Source: Undaria pinnatifida (lineage: Eukaryota; Sar; Phaeophyceae; Laminariales; Alariaceae). From it: a stretch of DNA of 64,000 nt. The notes beneath the pieces were generated by a model, which made no database searches, was not told where the DNA came from, and saw nothing but the letters and a program-made list of their open reading frames with translations. Location of the stretch: positions 17,272,306-17,336,305 of the forward strand of contig JABAKD010000020.1 in assembly GCA_012845835.1 (NCBI GenBank), read 5' to 3'. The position numbers were made by a program, and so were the translations under genes. Shown here piece after piece: positions 1 to 12,100 of this stretch (position 1 is the first letter of the stretch; the number at the start of each line of letters is the position of its first letter).

Positions 1-249
1 TATCCCCCCCCCACCGACACTGCCCTTTATCCCGCCGACCCTACCCTATTCGACCCTCCCTTCCACCTGCCCCACCCCCCCCTCCCTCCCTCCCTCCCAA
101 CGACTCTGCCCTATCCTACCCTCCCCCTCACCGACCCTACCCCTCCTCACACCGACACTACACTATCCTACCTTTTCTCCCACTGACCCCACCCAACCCA
201 ACCCAACCCCCTTTCTACGCGCGCGATAACAATGCTCCTCAAAGAAAAG
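1..249. other. C-rich intron end upstream of the DUF423 exon
   Basis: Degenerate tandem units of roughly CCCACCGACCCTACCCT fill 1-215 and probably act as the pyrimidine tract of the acceptor at 248-249. No coding sequence is seen. Confidence 0.6.
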
Positions 250-447
250 GTGCGTACGGGGCGCATGGGCTCTCCAAAAAGAGTGACAAGATCAAAGCCG
301 ATTGGAAGACGGCGACGCAGTACCAACTCTTCCACGCCGTAGCGCTGGCCACTCTGCCCACGTTCCAGAAGACTGCGGCGAGGACGGCTTCGGGTTTTCT
401 TTTTTCGGCGGGGATTACTCTGTTTTCGGGGTCCGTCTACGCGTACG
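250..447 (+). CDS. DUF423 gene, penultimate exon
   Basis: Acceptor aaaag|GTGCG after a C-rich tract (1-215); donor G|gtgagc. It enters needing one base to complete GGT (Gly) and leaves phase 1. It encodes AYGAHGL, then a charged loop (SKKSDKIKADWKTATQ) and two membrane helices. Confidence 0.85.
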
Positions 448-2633
448 GTGAGCGTTTCGCGCGAATATCCCCCGTCAGGGCTTTTCAGAGGAGGAAAATG
501 TCGAAAACAAAACGATCACTACAGCATCGACCGCATGCAACAGTCGGGGTCGCTTTGCTGGGGGGGGGTGGGGGGGAGGGGTCCACGCTGCAGTGTTAAG
601 AGCTGTGTGCTGTATGACACGCGCGCAACATGGTGATGTTCATACCGACGCACGCTATTACTAGATGCTTGATGAAGACACCGCACCAACCGCACTCGTC
701 CTTTGTTTTGGTCGCTATACATGAACCCCAACGTACAGCGACGAAAACAAAACACCGACGGGCGCCCTGCCCTTATCACGCGACTAGAAAAGAGCGTACA
801 GCACTACATGTACCAGTATGCCTCGCGCGCGTGCTGCACAGGCCCATACATTGCAATTCTGACAGCGTCCCTACCCCGTCGGGCTGTTTCGTTTGGTCGA
901 TGGTGCAATAGTCAGGTTATGAGCACAGCTAGGGTAGGGTGCCCCCTTGGTACCCTTTCTTTCACACCCGGATTTGAGCCACTCGCCCGAGCGACTCTGT
1001 ACCTCGCTGCAAAAAGTCTCCTGACAGTTTATTTGGCGTAACGTAGCTAACCATCCCATGGCGGTGTCGTATCGCAAAATAAAAAACACGAAACCTAAAG
1101 GCCGCAAAAGGAACACGGGGTTTGCTCGCGCAAGTGGGCCCGACCCACGGAAAAATGAGGCCCCAAAAGTGACCGAAAAAATGTGCCACCCCTTCCGTAA
1201 GTCTTGGTCTGATTTGGACTTTTTTTTTTCCCCGGTTCACGTCTCGAAGGCGCTTTGACGCGGTGAGCGTTTTCGACGCGCGCTGCGATAGGGGTAGAGT
1301 AGTGGCACTTTCTTGGCCAAACGTTCCACCCGCTCCGCGTGCTTTCGAATTGTTGCGCTCGCTCGCACATGCTGGGCGTTGCTTGCTGAGCTGACGAGGC
1401 GCTCCTGTACGGAGAAATGGCCAAAATGTTGGCATCTCAGTGGCGTTTTACACTATCCATATTGTTACCCGCTTCTACTATTTACGGAGGCTCATATTAA
1501 TCAGGTCCTCGGCCATAAGATACCTAGGCACCAGGTACGTACCCCAGGCGATGGAATTGCCGATCGGGTTAGTAGTTATTTCTCGTAACCTGTTTTTGCG
1601 GGAGGTATGGCTTAACCCTTCCAGTACTGGGTCCACGGTTTGGGGGACAAATGTCTTGGAATTAGTGTGGTGTAAAAAATTCCAGTTCCATAAAAGGGGT
1701 CCTCAGCACAATGAGGTGCTCCCCCCACAATAGCATGCGTCTTTATTTGCGCGATGAACGCTTTGCGTGCTGCAGGGTTTGGGGTTTTGGGCATTTCGCG
1801 CCATGTTGAGAGCTGTTCGCGTGGCGAGCGTTTTACATGCTGAACGTTTTAGATCCTGAGCGTTTCGCGTGCCGAACGCCTCGTAAGTTGGGCGTTGCGT
1901 AAGATGAGCGTTGCGTAACATTGACACGTTTAGCTAGATGAGGTTGTATATAGCACAATTAGCGTTTCTCGATGGTGAGCATTTTTTCACGTGCCGAAAT
2001 TTCGGCGCGCGTGCAGTGTGTGCTGGTTTGTCGCTAGGCTTGTCGTTGCAGTCCGTCGCGCCGCCTTTGAGCGCGTTTTTTTTTTGCCTGTTGCCCCTGC
2101 GCTTCTGCTTGCACGTTAGCCTTGTACCTGCTGCATTGATATTGCCACTCCAAAGCCCTGTTCGCTGGTGTAATTGTTTTTCGGGTTACAAATTTACTGG
2201 TTTCCAAAATTACAGGCAATCTCGCAAATATTCTGCCTCGGGCTGCTTGTGAAAATAACTCTGCGCATACGGACAAAAATATACTTCAAAAATTGAAATT
2301 TGAGGTTTGGATTTTTGGAAGTTTGGACGAAAATGTAAATAGTAAATAGTTAGAGAGCTTAAGTTCAAGTAGGTCTCCCCCGAAACGTGCTTACCACACA
2401 TGTTAGTCGGTGATATCGGGGTTTGACCCAACAATCCGACTGTTGTTTTACGCAATCGCCTTGCGAAGCCAACTTTCCTTGAAACTTACATTTGCAAGCC
2501 TCGAACCTTGCCTTCCATTGTTTTGCGTGTAAACGCAGCCTTGACGGGGGAGAAGAAGATCACAGGCGCAGCACCGGCCGGCGGCATCGCGTTGATGCTG
2601 GGGTGGGCTAGCATGGCGTTCCTCAAGCGGTGA
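250..2633 (+). CDS. DUF423/TMEM256-family membrane protein, 3' part (two exons)
   Basis: Exons 250-447 and 2539-2633 join in frame: the first leaves one base (TAC G|gtgagc) and the second supplies two (cag|CC TTG). The product contains GAYGAHGL near its left edge, then QYQLFHAVALATLP, a helix ending LFSAGITLFSGSVYAYALTG, and finally GAAPAGGIALMLGWASMAFLKR before TGA. This order (GAxGAHGL, Y-x-x-FHA, LFSGS-Y, ALTG, P-x-GG, GW) is that of the small multi-helix DUF423 family (bacterial YgdD, animal TMEM256). These are integral membrane proteins of unknown function. The first exon, with the start codon and first helix, lies left of the window. The final helix ends in a Lys-Arg tail. Only one intron (2091 bp) is visible. 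The gene converges on the sphingomyelinase gene. Family assignment is strong and function is unknown. Confidence 0.88.
448..2538 (+). other. DUF423 intron
   Basis: Intron of 2091 bp. It holds one copy of a dispersed repeat (about 960-1145) whose second copy is at 53975-54190; both begin with a GGNTTTGAGCCACTCGC core. It also has the ACTTGGAATTAG-type motif at 1651-1665 and a stretch at 1790-1930 with repeated GCGTTNCGTA-type words. No gene is seen. Confidence 0.55.
960..1145 (+). repeat. Dispersed repeat family J, copy 1
   Basis: Matches 53975-54190 in order: TTTGAGCCACTCGC, GAGCGACTC-GTACCTCGCTG, a block near TAGC(T/C)AACC with CATGGCGGTG, and a GCTCGCGC block. Divergent, two copies in this window. 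The type of element is unknown. Confidence 0.6.
2539..2633 (+). CDS. DUF423 gene, terminal exon
   Basis: Acceptor gtaaacgcag|CCTTG; stop TGA at 2631-2633. It encodes the ALTG loop and the last helix with P-x-GG and GW, the C-terminal signature of the family. A partial copy of its 3' half and the adjoining 3' flank follows at 2765. Confidence 0.88.
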
Positions 2634-2764
2634 CAAGTTTTTTTCGGGCGACACGGCGTTGGCGACAAGGGATGCAGCAGCTCTGCGAGCCACTACAACA
2701 GTATGAGTTTCTTGAAATGCACCATGCGCCCCTCCTCTCGCCAGAGCAACCATCCCCTTTAACG

Positions 2765-2843
2765 TGGGGTGGGCTAGCATGGCGTTCCTCAAGCGGCGGC
2801 AGGCGTTTTTCAGGCGACACGGCGTGGGCGAGAAGGGGTGCAG
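2765..2843 (+). repeat. Partial duplicate of the DUF423 terminal exon and its 3' flank
   Basis: Direct copy, about 163 bp downstream, of 2602-2680. Both share GGGTGGGCTAGCATGGCGTT, then CCTCAAGCGG, then a T-run and GGCGACACGGCGT. The stop codon TGA of the true exon is CGG in the copy, so the copy is not simply in use as an alternative end. Confidence 0.85.
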
Positions 2844-4539
2844 CTTCATGAACCCCCAAGGGTTCGTTGAGATGCAACCCTGTTAGTTTGGATCGTCACA
2901 GTACGACGGTTACAAATGTTGTAGAGGGTTGCGTATACATTCGTAGGCGTTTTTATGCAATTTCTCTCATGGGAGGAGAGCTCCAGCACTCCGCCCTCTG
3001 CTCCTTCTCTCCTCTCTGTCCTCTAATACAACGAAGATAAGAACACTCGTCAGACCGCGAGGCGGTCAGGGCATCCAGGCTTGAACTCTACGAACAACCC
3101 CCCCCTGGTGGGCGAGCAAGTGGGCAGCTTTTGAAAAACCCTAGGGGTTGATTGAACTGCAACCTCCCCTCAAGAGAACAGGCCAGCTTACCTCTCTCAA
3201 CGCACACTAACAGTGTGGTTTATGCTTGCCCAACGCAGGCTATGATGATTCGGCACGCTATTATACAACGCCCTCTGCTCCCTCTACTACTGCTCCCTCT
3301 GCTACTGTACAATGCCCTCTAGCAGTCTAGGAAACCCCCAATGCAGGCTAGGCTGGCCTTCCTCCTTCACGACACCCTCAACTGCGCCTTAGGGGTTTGG
3401 GGTGGGGTTATAGGATTTTTCAACAAACTACTGCAAAAATGATCCCACACTAACTCCAAGTAGGCTGTACCCAAAACGCGGGTGAGGTGCAGTCCTTAAG
3501 GGGTCAACACCCGTTTTTATGTTGCCCCCCTGAAAACTGTGACCTTCTTGACCCTTTTGGAAGAGCGCCCCACCTTTTTGGGAGGCAAGCGATTTGCTAT
3601 TAATGTAGGATATGTTTTGCTCGGGTTCACGTTTTGGGGGCAGATGATTGGATTTTTCGGGGGGGAAAGTTTTGCAGTTTGTAGAGGGGTTGAAGCTGCG
3701 TATGAAGTATGGGGTGGATGTCCGAGTAGCGAGTGGCACAGCGAGGCGGGGGGTCGGTCGGGGATTGCGGCATGGGTAGCAGCGGGCGTTTCTCCTCTTG
3801 GTTCAAAGATAATTTGGTCATTTTTTCTTTTGAAAAAGAATCACCGACCGCCGTAAATACCTAGAGGAAACCATTTGATTTTTTTGTTTGTTTTGAAGTG
3901 GCTTGGTTAGGACAAGGAGAGAACGTGTGAGCGGGAGGTGGCGTTGCCAGGGTGAGGTGTTATTGCTTGCCAATCGCACAGCGGGCGCAACAAGCAGTAG
4001 TTAGTTCTTGAAACAACTTAGGATAGTTTTTTTCCGGGAAGGATTGAAACAGTCCGGTTGTGAAGTAGGCTTGTGGGGCGGGTCTCCGCCATTTATTTAT
4101 TTTGTGGGCCCTTGACCCTTGAGTTCCGGCTGCCGGGCGGGAATCCAAAGCCGCATTGCTATTGAACTCCTCTTGCCCATGCTTGAAAGTTGAGGTTTTC
4201 GTTTATATTTTTATGGTATGATGCACATATCTCGGGTATTCTCTTGGTTTTCAGCATTTCGGTACACGCAGAGCAGTCAAGCCGATAGTTCTGGGGATTG
4301 AATGTCACACTAACGGACGACAAGAATGTACGTCCTGACGGACGTCTTGATTTCATTTGATTAATGACTGCGGCGCTTATTCCAGTGAGTAATCGGACAG
4401 ACACTTTTGGATCGGACATATTTAGACTTTCTGCCACAGGAAAACTCCCAGTAAAATCGGGAACAGTTCCTGTTTGGGAGGACACGCGAAGCCGGTCCTT
4501 GCGGATGTACAGCTAAAGTTGTCCCCTTCGAATATTTCA

Positions 4540-4780
4540 TGCGTTGGATAGATGAGATCCCTATTCATGATCTATGTGATCTACATAATGATCTGCACGG
4601 TCTATATATCACTGTGCCGGGTGAGAGCCGGATGATCTGAATGATCTAGCACTATTAATAGTATATGTTTCCTGGATTGGATGGTCTATACAATACAGAT
4701 CTTGCACAACATACCATATCATCGCGACAGATACTGCAGGTGATCTAGATTACCATCGTTGTATGTCCACTGTTTGAAAT
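4540..4780. repeat. GATCT-rich degenerate repeat
   Basis: Repeated words such as TGATCTA, GATCTGCA and GATCTGAATGATCTAG at irregular spacing. Similar stretches lie at 14815-15130, 45450-45720 and 60480-60720. Confidence 0.5.
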
Positions 4781-6011
4781 ATTTCTAGTCCACATGGTGA
4801 CAGCTTCTTGGTACATATGACGAAAATCAAATGATGCTGGTATGGTAGGTTTCGAGGGTAACCTCAAATCAATTATTTATTGACAAAAACACAGATAAAA
4901 GACAAAACCTGGGACAACAAAAATAAACAGCTAACATTTTTTCTTCATCAACGCCATCCACACAAAAAAAAACAGACAAGTCGAACACTCCCACCTGAAG
5001 CTGCTGTAAGTACGGACCTACTGTATCTACTGCTGTACCTACCTGCCGCCGTACTTACTGTTGAATCTACTGCAACTACTGGGTCTATCGAACACAATGA
5101 CTTGGCCCACAAGGCGCTCTGCCGAACGAACACCAAAAACTTCAATCTACGTCAGGGTACAGTACTTGGAAACATCTGGATGTGGATAGAGATTAGATGC
5201 CTCAAGTATTGTCGATCCATTTTGTACGCTCTCGAAAAGAGGTTTCTCGATATCACACGAAACGGAAACGTGCGTGCGCTTGCTGCTGATCTTCATCGTC
5301 CACCACTCCACACATAACACTCAACAGGCAAGGGCAACCTAAAACCCCTCTAGCCAGCGCAGCACACCAAGGACACAAAACACTCTTCGGTACCTTACCA
5401 CAGACATCAAAAAAACACGATACACAACTACGTCCACTAACACAATCCGGCGCCGTGCAACAGACAAAACAAAACAAACATACAATCCGACGCCCCAACA
5501 GCAACAAGATACCATACAATCCTACGCCTACAATCGGTAGTACATGGCGAATACATGCTAAAAGCTATACACCCGCTTTGGAATTGCACCAACCTTTTCC
5601 AAGACCAAAAACACTTGGAATTAGAATGGAATAGTAATTTTGGCAGAATTATACGGAAATACCCACGTACAACATAAGAATCGTCGCATTCTCTAACGCA
5701 ACCTGGAAGCCGCCCGAGTACGATATATACCGCCTTCCAGCGGGACAAAAAAACAACTCCCCCCCGAAACAATAGCGCCCTTACACACAACGAAAAGACG
5801 GGAAAACACCACCCTCGTTTACATACCAAAACTACACGGGGCGGAGAGACGAGAGGCACGACTACATGGGCGGGGGGGGGGGGGGGGCTAGAATACCCCC
5901 AGCCCGGTTGAACCAGGCCTCCCTCGCTACCCCCCGTGTAGACCCGGTGTGTACTCGTGTACATACCACGGATAAACGGGGAGGGGGGGGGTGCCTGTCG
6001 CCTCCCCGTTG

Positions 6012-6114
6012 TTACCGAAAGTGATGTTCCATGTAGGTGTTGAACTGCGAAGTGTCGAAGCCACCATCAGGGAAAGCCTCCTCCATGGGAAGGTGACGCT
6101 CGTAGTTCGTTGCG
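6012..6114 (-). CDS. SMPD2: Sphingomyelinase terminal exon
   Basis: Acceptor aaacag|CGCAAC completes the split Thr codon; stop TAA at 6014-6012. It encodes ATNYERHLPMEEAFPDGGFD and ends TYMEHHFR, a hydrophilic tail with no family counterpart I know. Chosen for exact phase continuity with exon 11. Confidence 0.8.
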
Positions 6115-9100
6115 CTGTTTGTGGAGCACAAGTGTTGTTCGGGCGTAACGGGAGGAGTGGGGGTGGGGGGAAGAGAGAGGTGGTGGGATGGGGACGTGCT
6201 GGTGGTGTGCGGGAGGGGGGGGGGGTGAGGGGAGTTCGGCGGGGTGGTGGTAGGGGATGGGGTGAGAAAGGACAGGGGGTTGGGGGGCATTTAACCACCG
6301 CCAAACAAAACCCAATTGGCCGAAAACAACGATTAAAGTAAGGCAACACCGTTCTGCAGTAGGATCGTTTCTAGACGCCCCATAGGTCACCGCAGGGACA
6401 AAACACATACAAATAGTCGTCAAAAGCATTGCCCCGCAGCGGCAACAAAAAATGCGTCCGACGTCGCTCCTTCCGCTGAGCAAGGGCATCCCTCGCTCGT
6501 CCCAAGCGTCTAGGCCGCCGCTCACGAGCAGTCGGGGGTCGCGCACCGGACACAACTTCTACATATCTACCACCACTCTGTCGTCAAATGTAAGGATCGT
6601 TTTATGCATCAACTACAATACCCAAACGGCCCTTACATTTGAGAACGTTGTACTAAGAAGTATCATCGGCCGACGACGTACAGCCACTAACACAAAATGC
6701 GATTGTTCCCGCAGCTCGCCCGCAATATTAAACTACGCATGTAGGCCGCCGCACATGGGCGGCAGATGACACAGCCAGAAGGACGGATAGACAATCTTCT
6801 CTGAAAAAAAACGATAGCTCTAGCTCGCCGCTCGCACGCTCCCACTTGCCACCACGTAACCACTGGCAGCGCAAGCTCGGCCACTCCATATGCCGGCGTC
6901 GCTCCGCGGACAAGACGTTGCCGAACAGATCACAACAATTCAAGGCAAAGGAAACATCAGAGCCCGGAGGAGAGCGCAACTAGACCGTTTCTAGTCGCAG
7001 AGCCCTCGAACCTACAGCAGCAAAGCTAAGCCAAGACAATATCGCCTTCTAACAAACCGCCGTCATCCCTCCCTCCCCCTCGTCAGTGAATGCGCTGAGC
7101 CGCCGTACCCGTGCCACACCTATTGCCACGCTTCGAGGTCAAAACACTCGTTCCAAAAACCCTCACGTTTGGAAAACCTCCTTCAGCCCCTGCATTTCTT
7201 CCTTCGCTGAAAACCAGTAGGCCAGAAAAAGCACCGACGCCGCCGCGCACAGGAAACCCCCCAGCGTCCCGGCCGCCGCCCTCGCGACAATCCTGGCATG
7301 GCCCGGTTATCGAGGGAGAGCGAGATCGAAATCGCAAGGGTTCGTTAAGCTTTCGAGTTACGACGGGTGAATTGGACCTTCTACTTCGTGGCGAGCACGT
7401 ATTGTACGAGTGTGTCTGCGCCTTTGTTGTTTATTTTATGGGTGTGTTCTTGCTCTCACTCCACCATTTCTTGGTCGCACCACAGGTTCCAACGGATTGC
7501 GCGCGCGTGTCCCTGCAACGTCGTTCTTGACAACACATTAAGTCGCGTAAAGCCGCGTGTCTCTTCAATGTTGTTGATAACGCATGAAGTCGATCACCGG
7601 GCAGACTCCAACAAAGTGCGGAATCGAAGAAATCCTAAGGAAAAACAAAACAAAAAAATCACCAGGGTAACGCGCACAACTTCATCAAATCGTATACCTC
7701 AGAATAGCATGTTGTGTGCGTATATGGTTGTCGTTGGCCCCAAACCGCCCCTCCCACCCCCCCCCCCACCCCCCCCGCCCTCCATCCCTCCAAACCCTCA
7801 CCCCAGTGCCCCGTCCGACGTAGCAACAGCGCTGCCAGCCACTAACGCCACCCAGACAATGATGACGGCTTTAGCAGAGCGCAGGTGATGTATTCTTCGG
7901 GCCGTCGCCATCTCGATGCCCCGGTCGATCTCCGTCAGCGCGCGTGCCAAGAGCGGGCCCTGCCTCGGTCGGTCGATCGGTCGGTCGGTCGGTCGTGCGA
8001 GAGACAGAAGGGAGAGAGGAGGAGTCACGCCAGACGCGTGGGGGGGGAGAGGAGAGTCAAGCCCGGGACGTGGGGTTGTATATAGATGGACCTTGGCCTA
8101 GGTTCGACAAAATTGCTGCAATATAAAATATAACAGGTATATATTATAGCTGACTTTTTAAAGCTTGACGCTAACCCTACTGATGAAAACCGACCACGTG
8201 ACAACATTCCCCGAATGAAGACGCAATCAAGAGCAAATAGTGAGGATTATCAACCATTTCGATGAAGCTGGGCCAAGTCCAAAACACCACAGCCGGAGGA
8301 AGGGAAGGGGGGAGTCAAGCCAGCACGAGCGGCGGAGACAACATCTCCGAACAAAAAGTCAGGGTCCCCGATAAACCTATCTAAAACGATATCTTGCCTG
8401 GCTGTTTAACACCAGACAAGAGTGAGGGTCTCCACTAAAAACTTACCTATGAAATATGACCCGGCCGCTCTCGGGGGTGGGCGGTAATTGGCCATAGCGA
8501 AGAGGAACTACTGGTCTGGTAGTCTCAGCGTATACTGCGTTTTGGCTGGATACTAAAAAAAAAACGCCTCGTGCTCGTACACGGTACTCATGCGTCGAGG
8601 CTGCAGTTCCGTAGTTCACATACATATGGACTTCAGACGTCATATTCCAGCGGAAGAATGTCGATTGAATCTGGAACAAATCTCTTCAGATCACGAGCAT
8701 TCGGTTGTTGATTTTGAGTGGAGTAGGGCCGAAACACGACACGTTGGTCAAAACATATACTTCGTAATCGTCTCCCCCCCAAAAAGTGCAACGCTTTACA
8801 CCCTCGCCGAGAAAAATCCCGGAAAACTCCCGGTGGTGCGCGCGCATTCAGCTGCCCTCGCTCAGAAATGTCGGGGGATTTTCTCGGTGCGTGCGTATGC
8901 GTAGCGCCTGCGGGGCAAAATCGTGAAATTTTCGCGGTATTTTCGCTCTCTCCGCACCTGCGGACAGCTTCCTCCGATCGAAGCCTGCGCCAGCGGCAGG
9001 CGTAAGAGGGGGGGCATATCTCCGTTCAGTTCCTCGACGTTGTCGAAGCTTCCATTGCCTTCCAGGTCTCTAGCAATAAACTCGGCGGCCACCTTTCATC

Positions 9101-12100
9101 AGCGGTAAAAACGCGTCACCGACATGCGCATCAACTGTTACTACGTGTTTAGCAGACCATACCAATTATTGATATGAGGGGGGGTATAATCGCTTTCCAG
9201 TCTAGCAACAAACTTTTCGGCCACCTGTCAGCGGTAACAGGCGTTATCAACGAGGGAGTCATTGTGTACTTATGCATACAGGAGGCAAGAGGCGGAAGGG
9301 TGGGGGGGATACAAAACCACTCTTGTTTCTCGGTTCGGACGCCCTTTACTGATTTTGTGGGTTGGTTGTCATTTTGTCCTGGAAGAGATCCGCGATATCA
9401 CACACCGAAACGCTTGCACACCCACAAACGAAAAACATACAAAAAATAACATAATATAAATAGACATGCAAACAAACAACACGAACAAAAGAACAGACAA
9501 CAAAAAAGAAGCAACAAGCAACCAACGAACACAAACAAAAAAATAACACAAACCACACAAAATTACGTACACAAACACAAAAAAATAAGCCAACCACCCA
9601 ATGAATGAACAAACCAACCAACCAACCAACCAACCAACCACAGAGCCACTAGGGCTGCGAGATGGCTAGACTTGACGGCTAGATAGTATTTTGACGGTGA
9701 AGAAAGCCAACTAAATGACTTTTAGTGTTATAAAAGTAATACAACGCGAGCAACAAACGCGCCAGACTGATCCAAAGACACTGAACCTCACAAATTTCAT
9801 CTATTCATAACTGCAGTACCCAAAACACCTAGTGGGCGACTTACAGTCAGCCGGCCAACTCAAAGCCGTAAACATTAGGGATCACAGTTACCTATGGCCG
9901 GTAACTTACGGGCAACACTGTGAGAGGTAGGTGGCACAAAAATCTCCGGTAGCATCTAGTGTCCCCTATCCCCCCGGTAAAGAACGCCTATGATATACAC
10001 ACATTGGAAACCGCCTAACGCATCACCCTTTACCCCGGAGGGATTGTTCATACCCCCTCCCCCCGGTAACTGCCTTAAAAACAAATATATATATATAATA
10101 GTTGGTCTCGGTTGGCACCGACGCTGTAAAACATTATACGAAATATATATATTGGGGTTGGAGTTGGTTGGCAATGACGCTCTAAAACATGGCAGTCACT
10201 GCGTGAGCTAAACAGGGTACCGTTTTTGTTTGTTTTTTTTGGGGCCACCATGATTGTTATCGAGTAGGTCATATTGTGCGGGGTGGAGAACCCTAACTGC
10301 GCACAAGGGGAATGATCGCTTCACGTAGTGTGAATATGGCAAGGTACCCACGAGGCAGTTACATAGAAATGCCCATCGCTGTCTCTGGAGTGGCCACACC
10401 AGAAAACAAAGCAACTCATTGTCACTGTCATCCATAAGCAGGAAAACAGGCACAAGGTGCCGAAGTCCGTCTTACGAGCGGTTCTTGGAAGGATGCAGTT
10501 CACCCTTCATGCGACTCGCCGAACACCTCACGGCGCTTCGCGCTTGGTGCAAGCAATGTTTGCCTGGTTGGTGAAAACCCGACGTGCTCCATCCCGGCAT
10601 AGTAGGGTTGTGAGGGTCTATGGTCATACGACTACGGCCAAGCACAAACTGAGTACATCTCCCCCCCCAGTAACTGCGGTAGGCCACACGGAAGTCTGGA
10701 AATCGTGGATTCCCTATACGTATATAACATGGCTTACTACAGGAAATTGCCATTCCTGGTAAAACATAACACAAACAATATCTCACCCCATGGTGATCCG
10801 ACAAGTTGACGCGTCTCACAGCCGACACCGCGGCCCCCTGCCCCCTCCCCGCGCCCCTCCTTACCCCGCCGCCCCCGACGCCGTCAATATAATGTCCCGC
10901 CCGCGATCGCCCTGGGGACAACACGCCTCCAAACTGGTTTCTACCAGGTCCATTCGTTGACGGCGATGACCTACTAATAGCACCGTCACGGGTCGGAGTA
11001 GACGGGGATGTCGTCAATGACGTAACCGGGGATGACGCTGTTGATGTCGAGATATAAGTCGACGGAGTGGCTCCCTCTGGTGGCAGCAAACCTTCGGCGT
11101 CTTCCTCCGGGACGTGCTACAAGTTGCGACGCCAAAAAACAGCGGTAGCATCGACGGTGCGGGGGGGCGGGGGGGAGAGGGGAGGGAGGGGGCAAGGGAG
11201 AGAGAGGGACGGGGCGTTTCGGAAAGACGTTTCGAAAAGACGTTATGGAAAGCGGTGCTTCGGAAAGACAATCAGGTGGCGCGGTGTCACCCGCGGCAAC
11301 CCGCACTCTACATCCGCTCTCGCAATCGCCATCCCCAGACAATTACATAACCCGACCAACGCGCAACCCCCCCCTCAGAACCCCCCCAAACCCTCCCGCA
11401 CTACCCCTCCCCCCCCCAAAAAAAAAACACACACACTCCCAGCCTACCTCTATCCCCCCCCCCCCCTTCCCCACACCTACCCCAACCCCCACCCCTTCGT
11501 GGTTGCCTTACCGCCGTGTGTACCCAGCAGTCGCGCAGCTCCCACGTGGGTTCTATCGCCTGCGGCGCGCACAGCGGAGGAGGTACGGCCTTGAATAGCA
11601 CGTAGTCCAGCCTTATCGGCGGATCCCTTTCAGATACGTCAGAGGAAGCATACACACGAAAACACACGAATAGGGCAACGAGGACATACACCAACACAAC
11701 GACACAAACGGACACGCAAACACACACAGACAGTACAAGGACACACGAACACACAGACACACACGCGTGCACGAACAGGGCAACGACACCCAGACGAGAC
11801 AAGGCAGGGCGTGGAAGGCGGGAGATCGGCCGCGTAAAAAAACGACGAAGGAAATATGCGGCGACAAATCAGAGCGGTGAGACAATATCCCGAAACCGTC
11901 AATCGTTCCCGCGTCTCGCAAAAAATGAACCTTGAATAATTCCAGTTTTTTTCATGGATCGGATCACCTCTTCCGGGTCGGGTCGGGTCGGATTGGGTCG
12001 GGTCGGGTCGGATTGGGTCGGGTCGGGTCGGATTGGGTCGGGTCGGGTCGGATTGAGTCGGGTCGGGTCGGATTGGGTCGGGTCAGGGTGACCTGACCAG

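Larger units (their letters stand above)
2634..6011. other. Intergenic region between convergent gene ends
   Basis: Apart from the duplicate at 2765-2843 I see no exon. It contains an inverted-orientation copy of the ACTTGGARTTAG motif near 3448, another at 5608, a GATC-word-rich AT-rich stretch at 4540-4780, and a 16-base G-run at 5872-5887. Untranslated ends of both genes must lie here but no clear polyadenylation signal can be assigned. Confidence 0.5.

Noticed and set aside
5437-6555. Several Pro-rich frames on - near 6.0-6.5 kb
   Set aside because: They are translations of a G/C-rich tract; only the terminal sphingomyelinase exon (6114-6012) is supported there.
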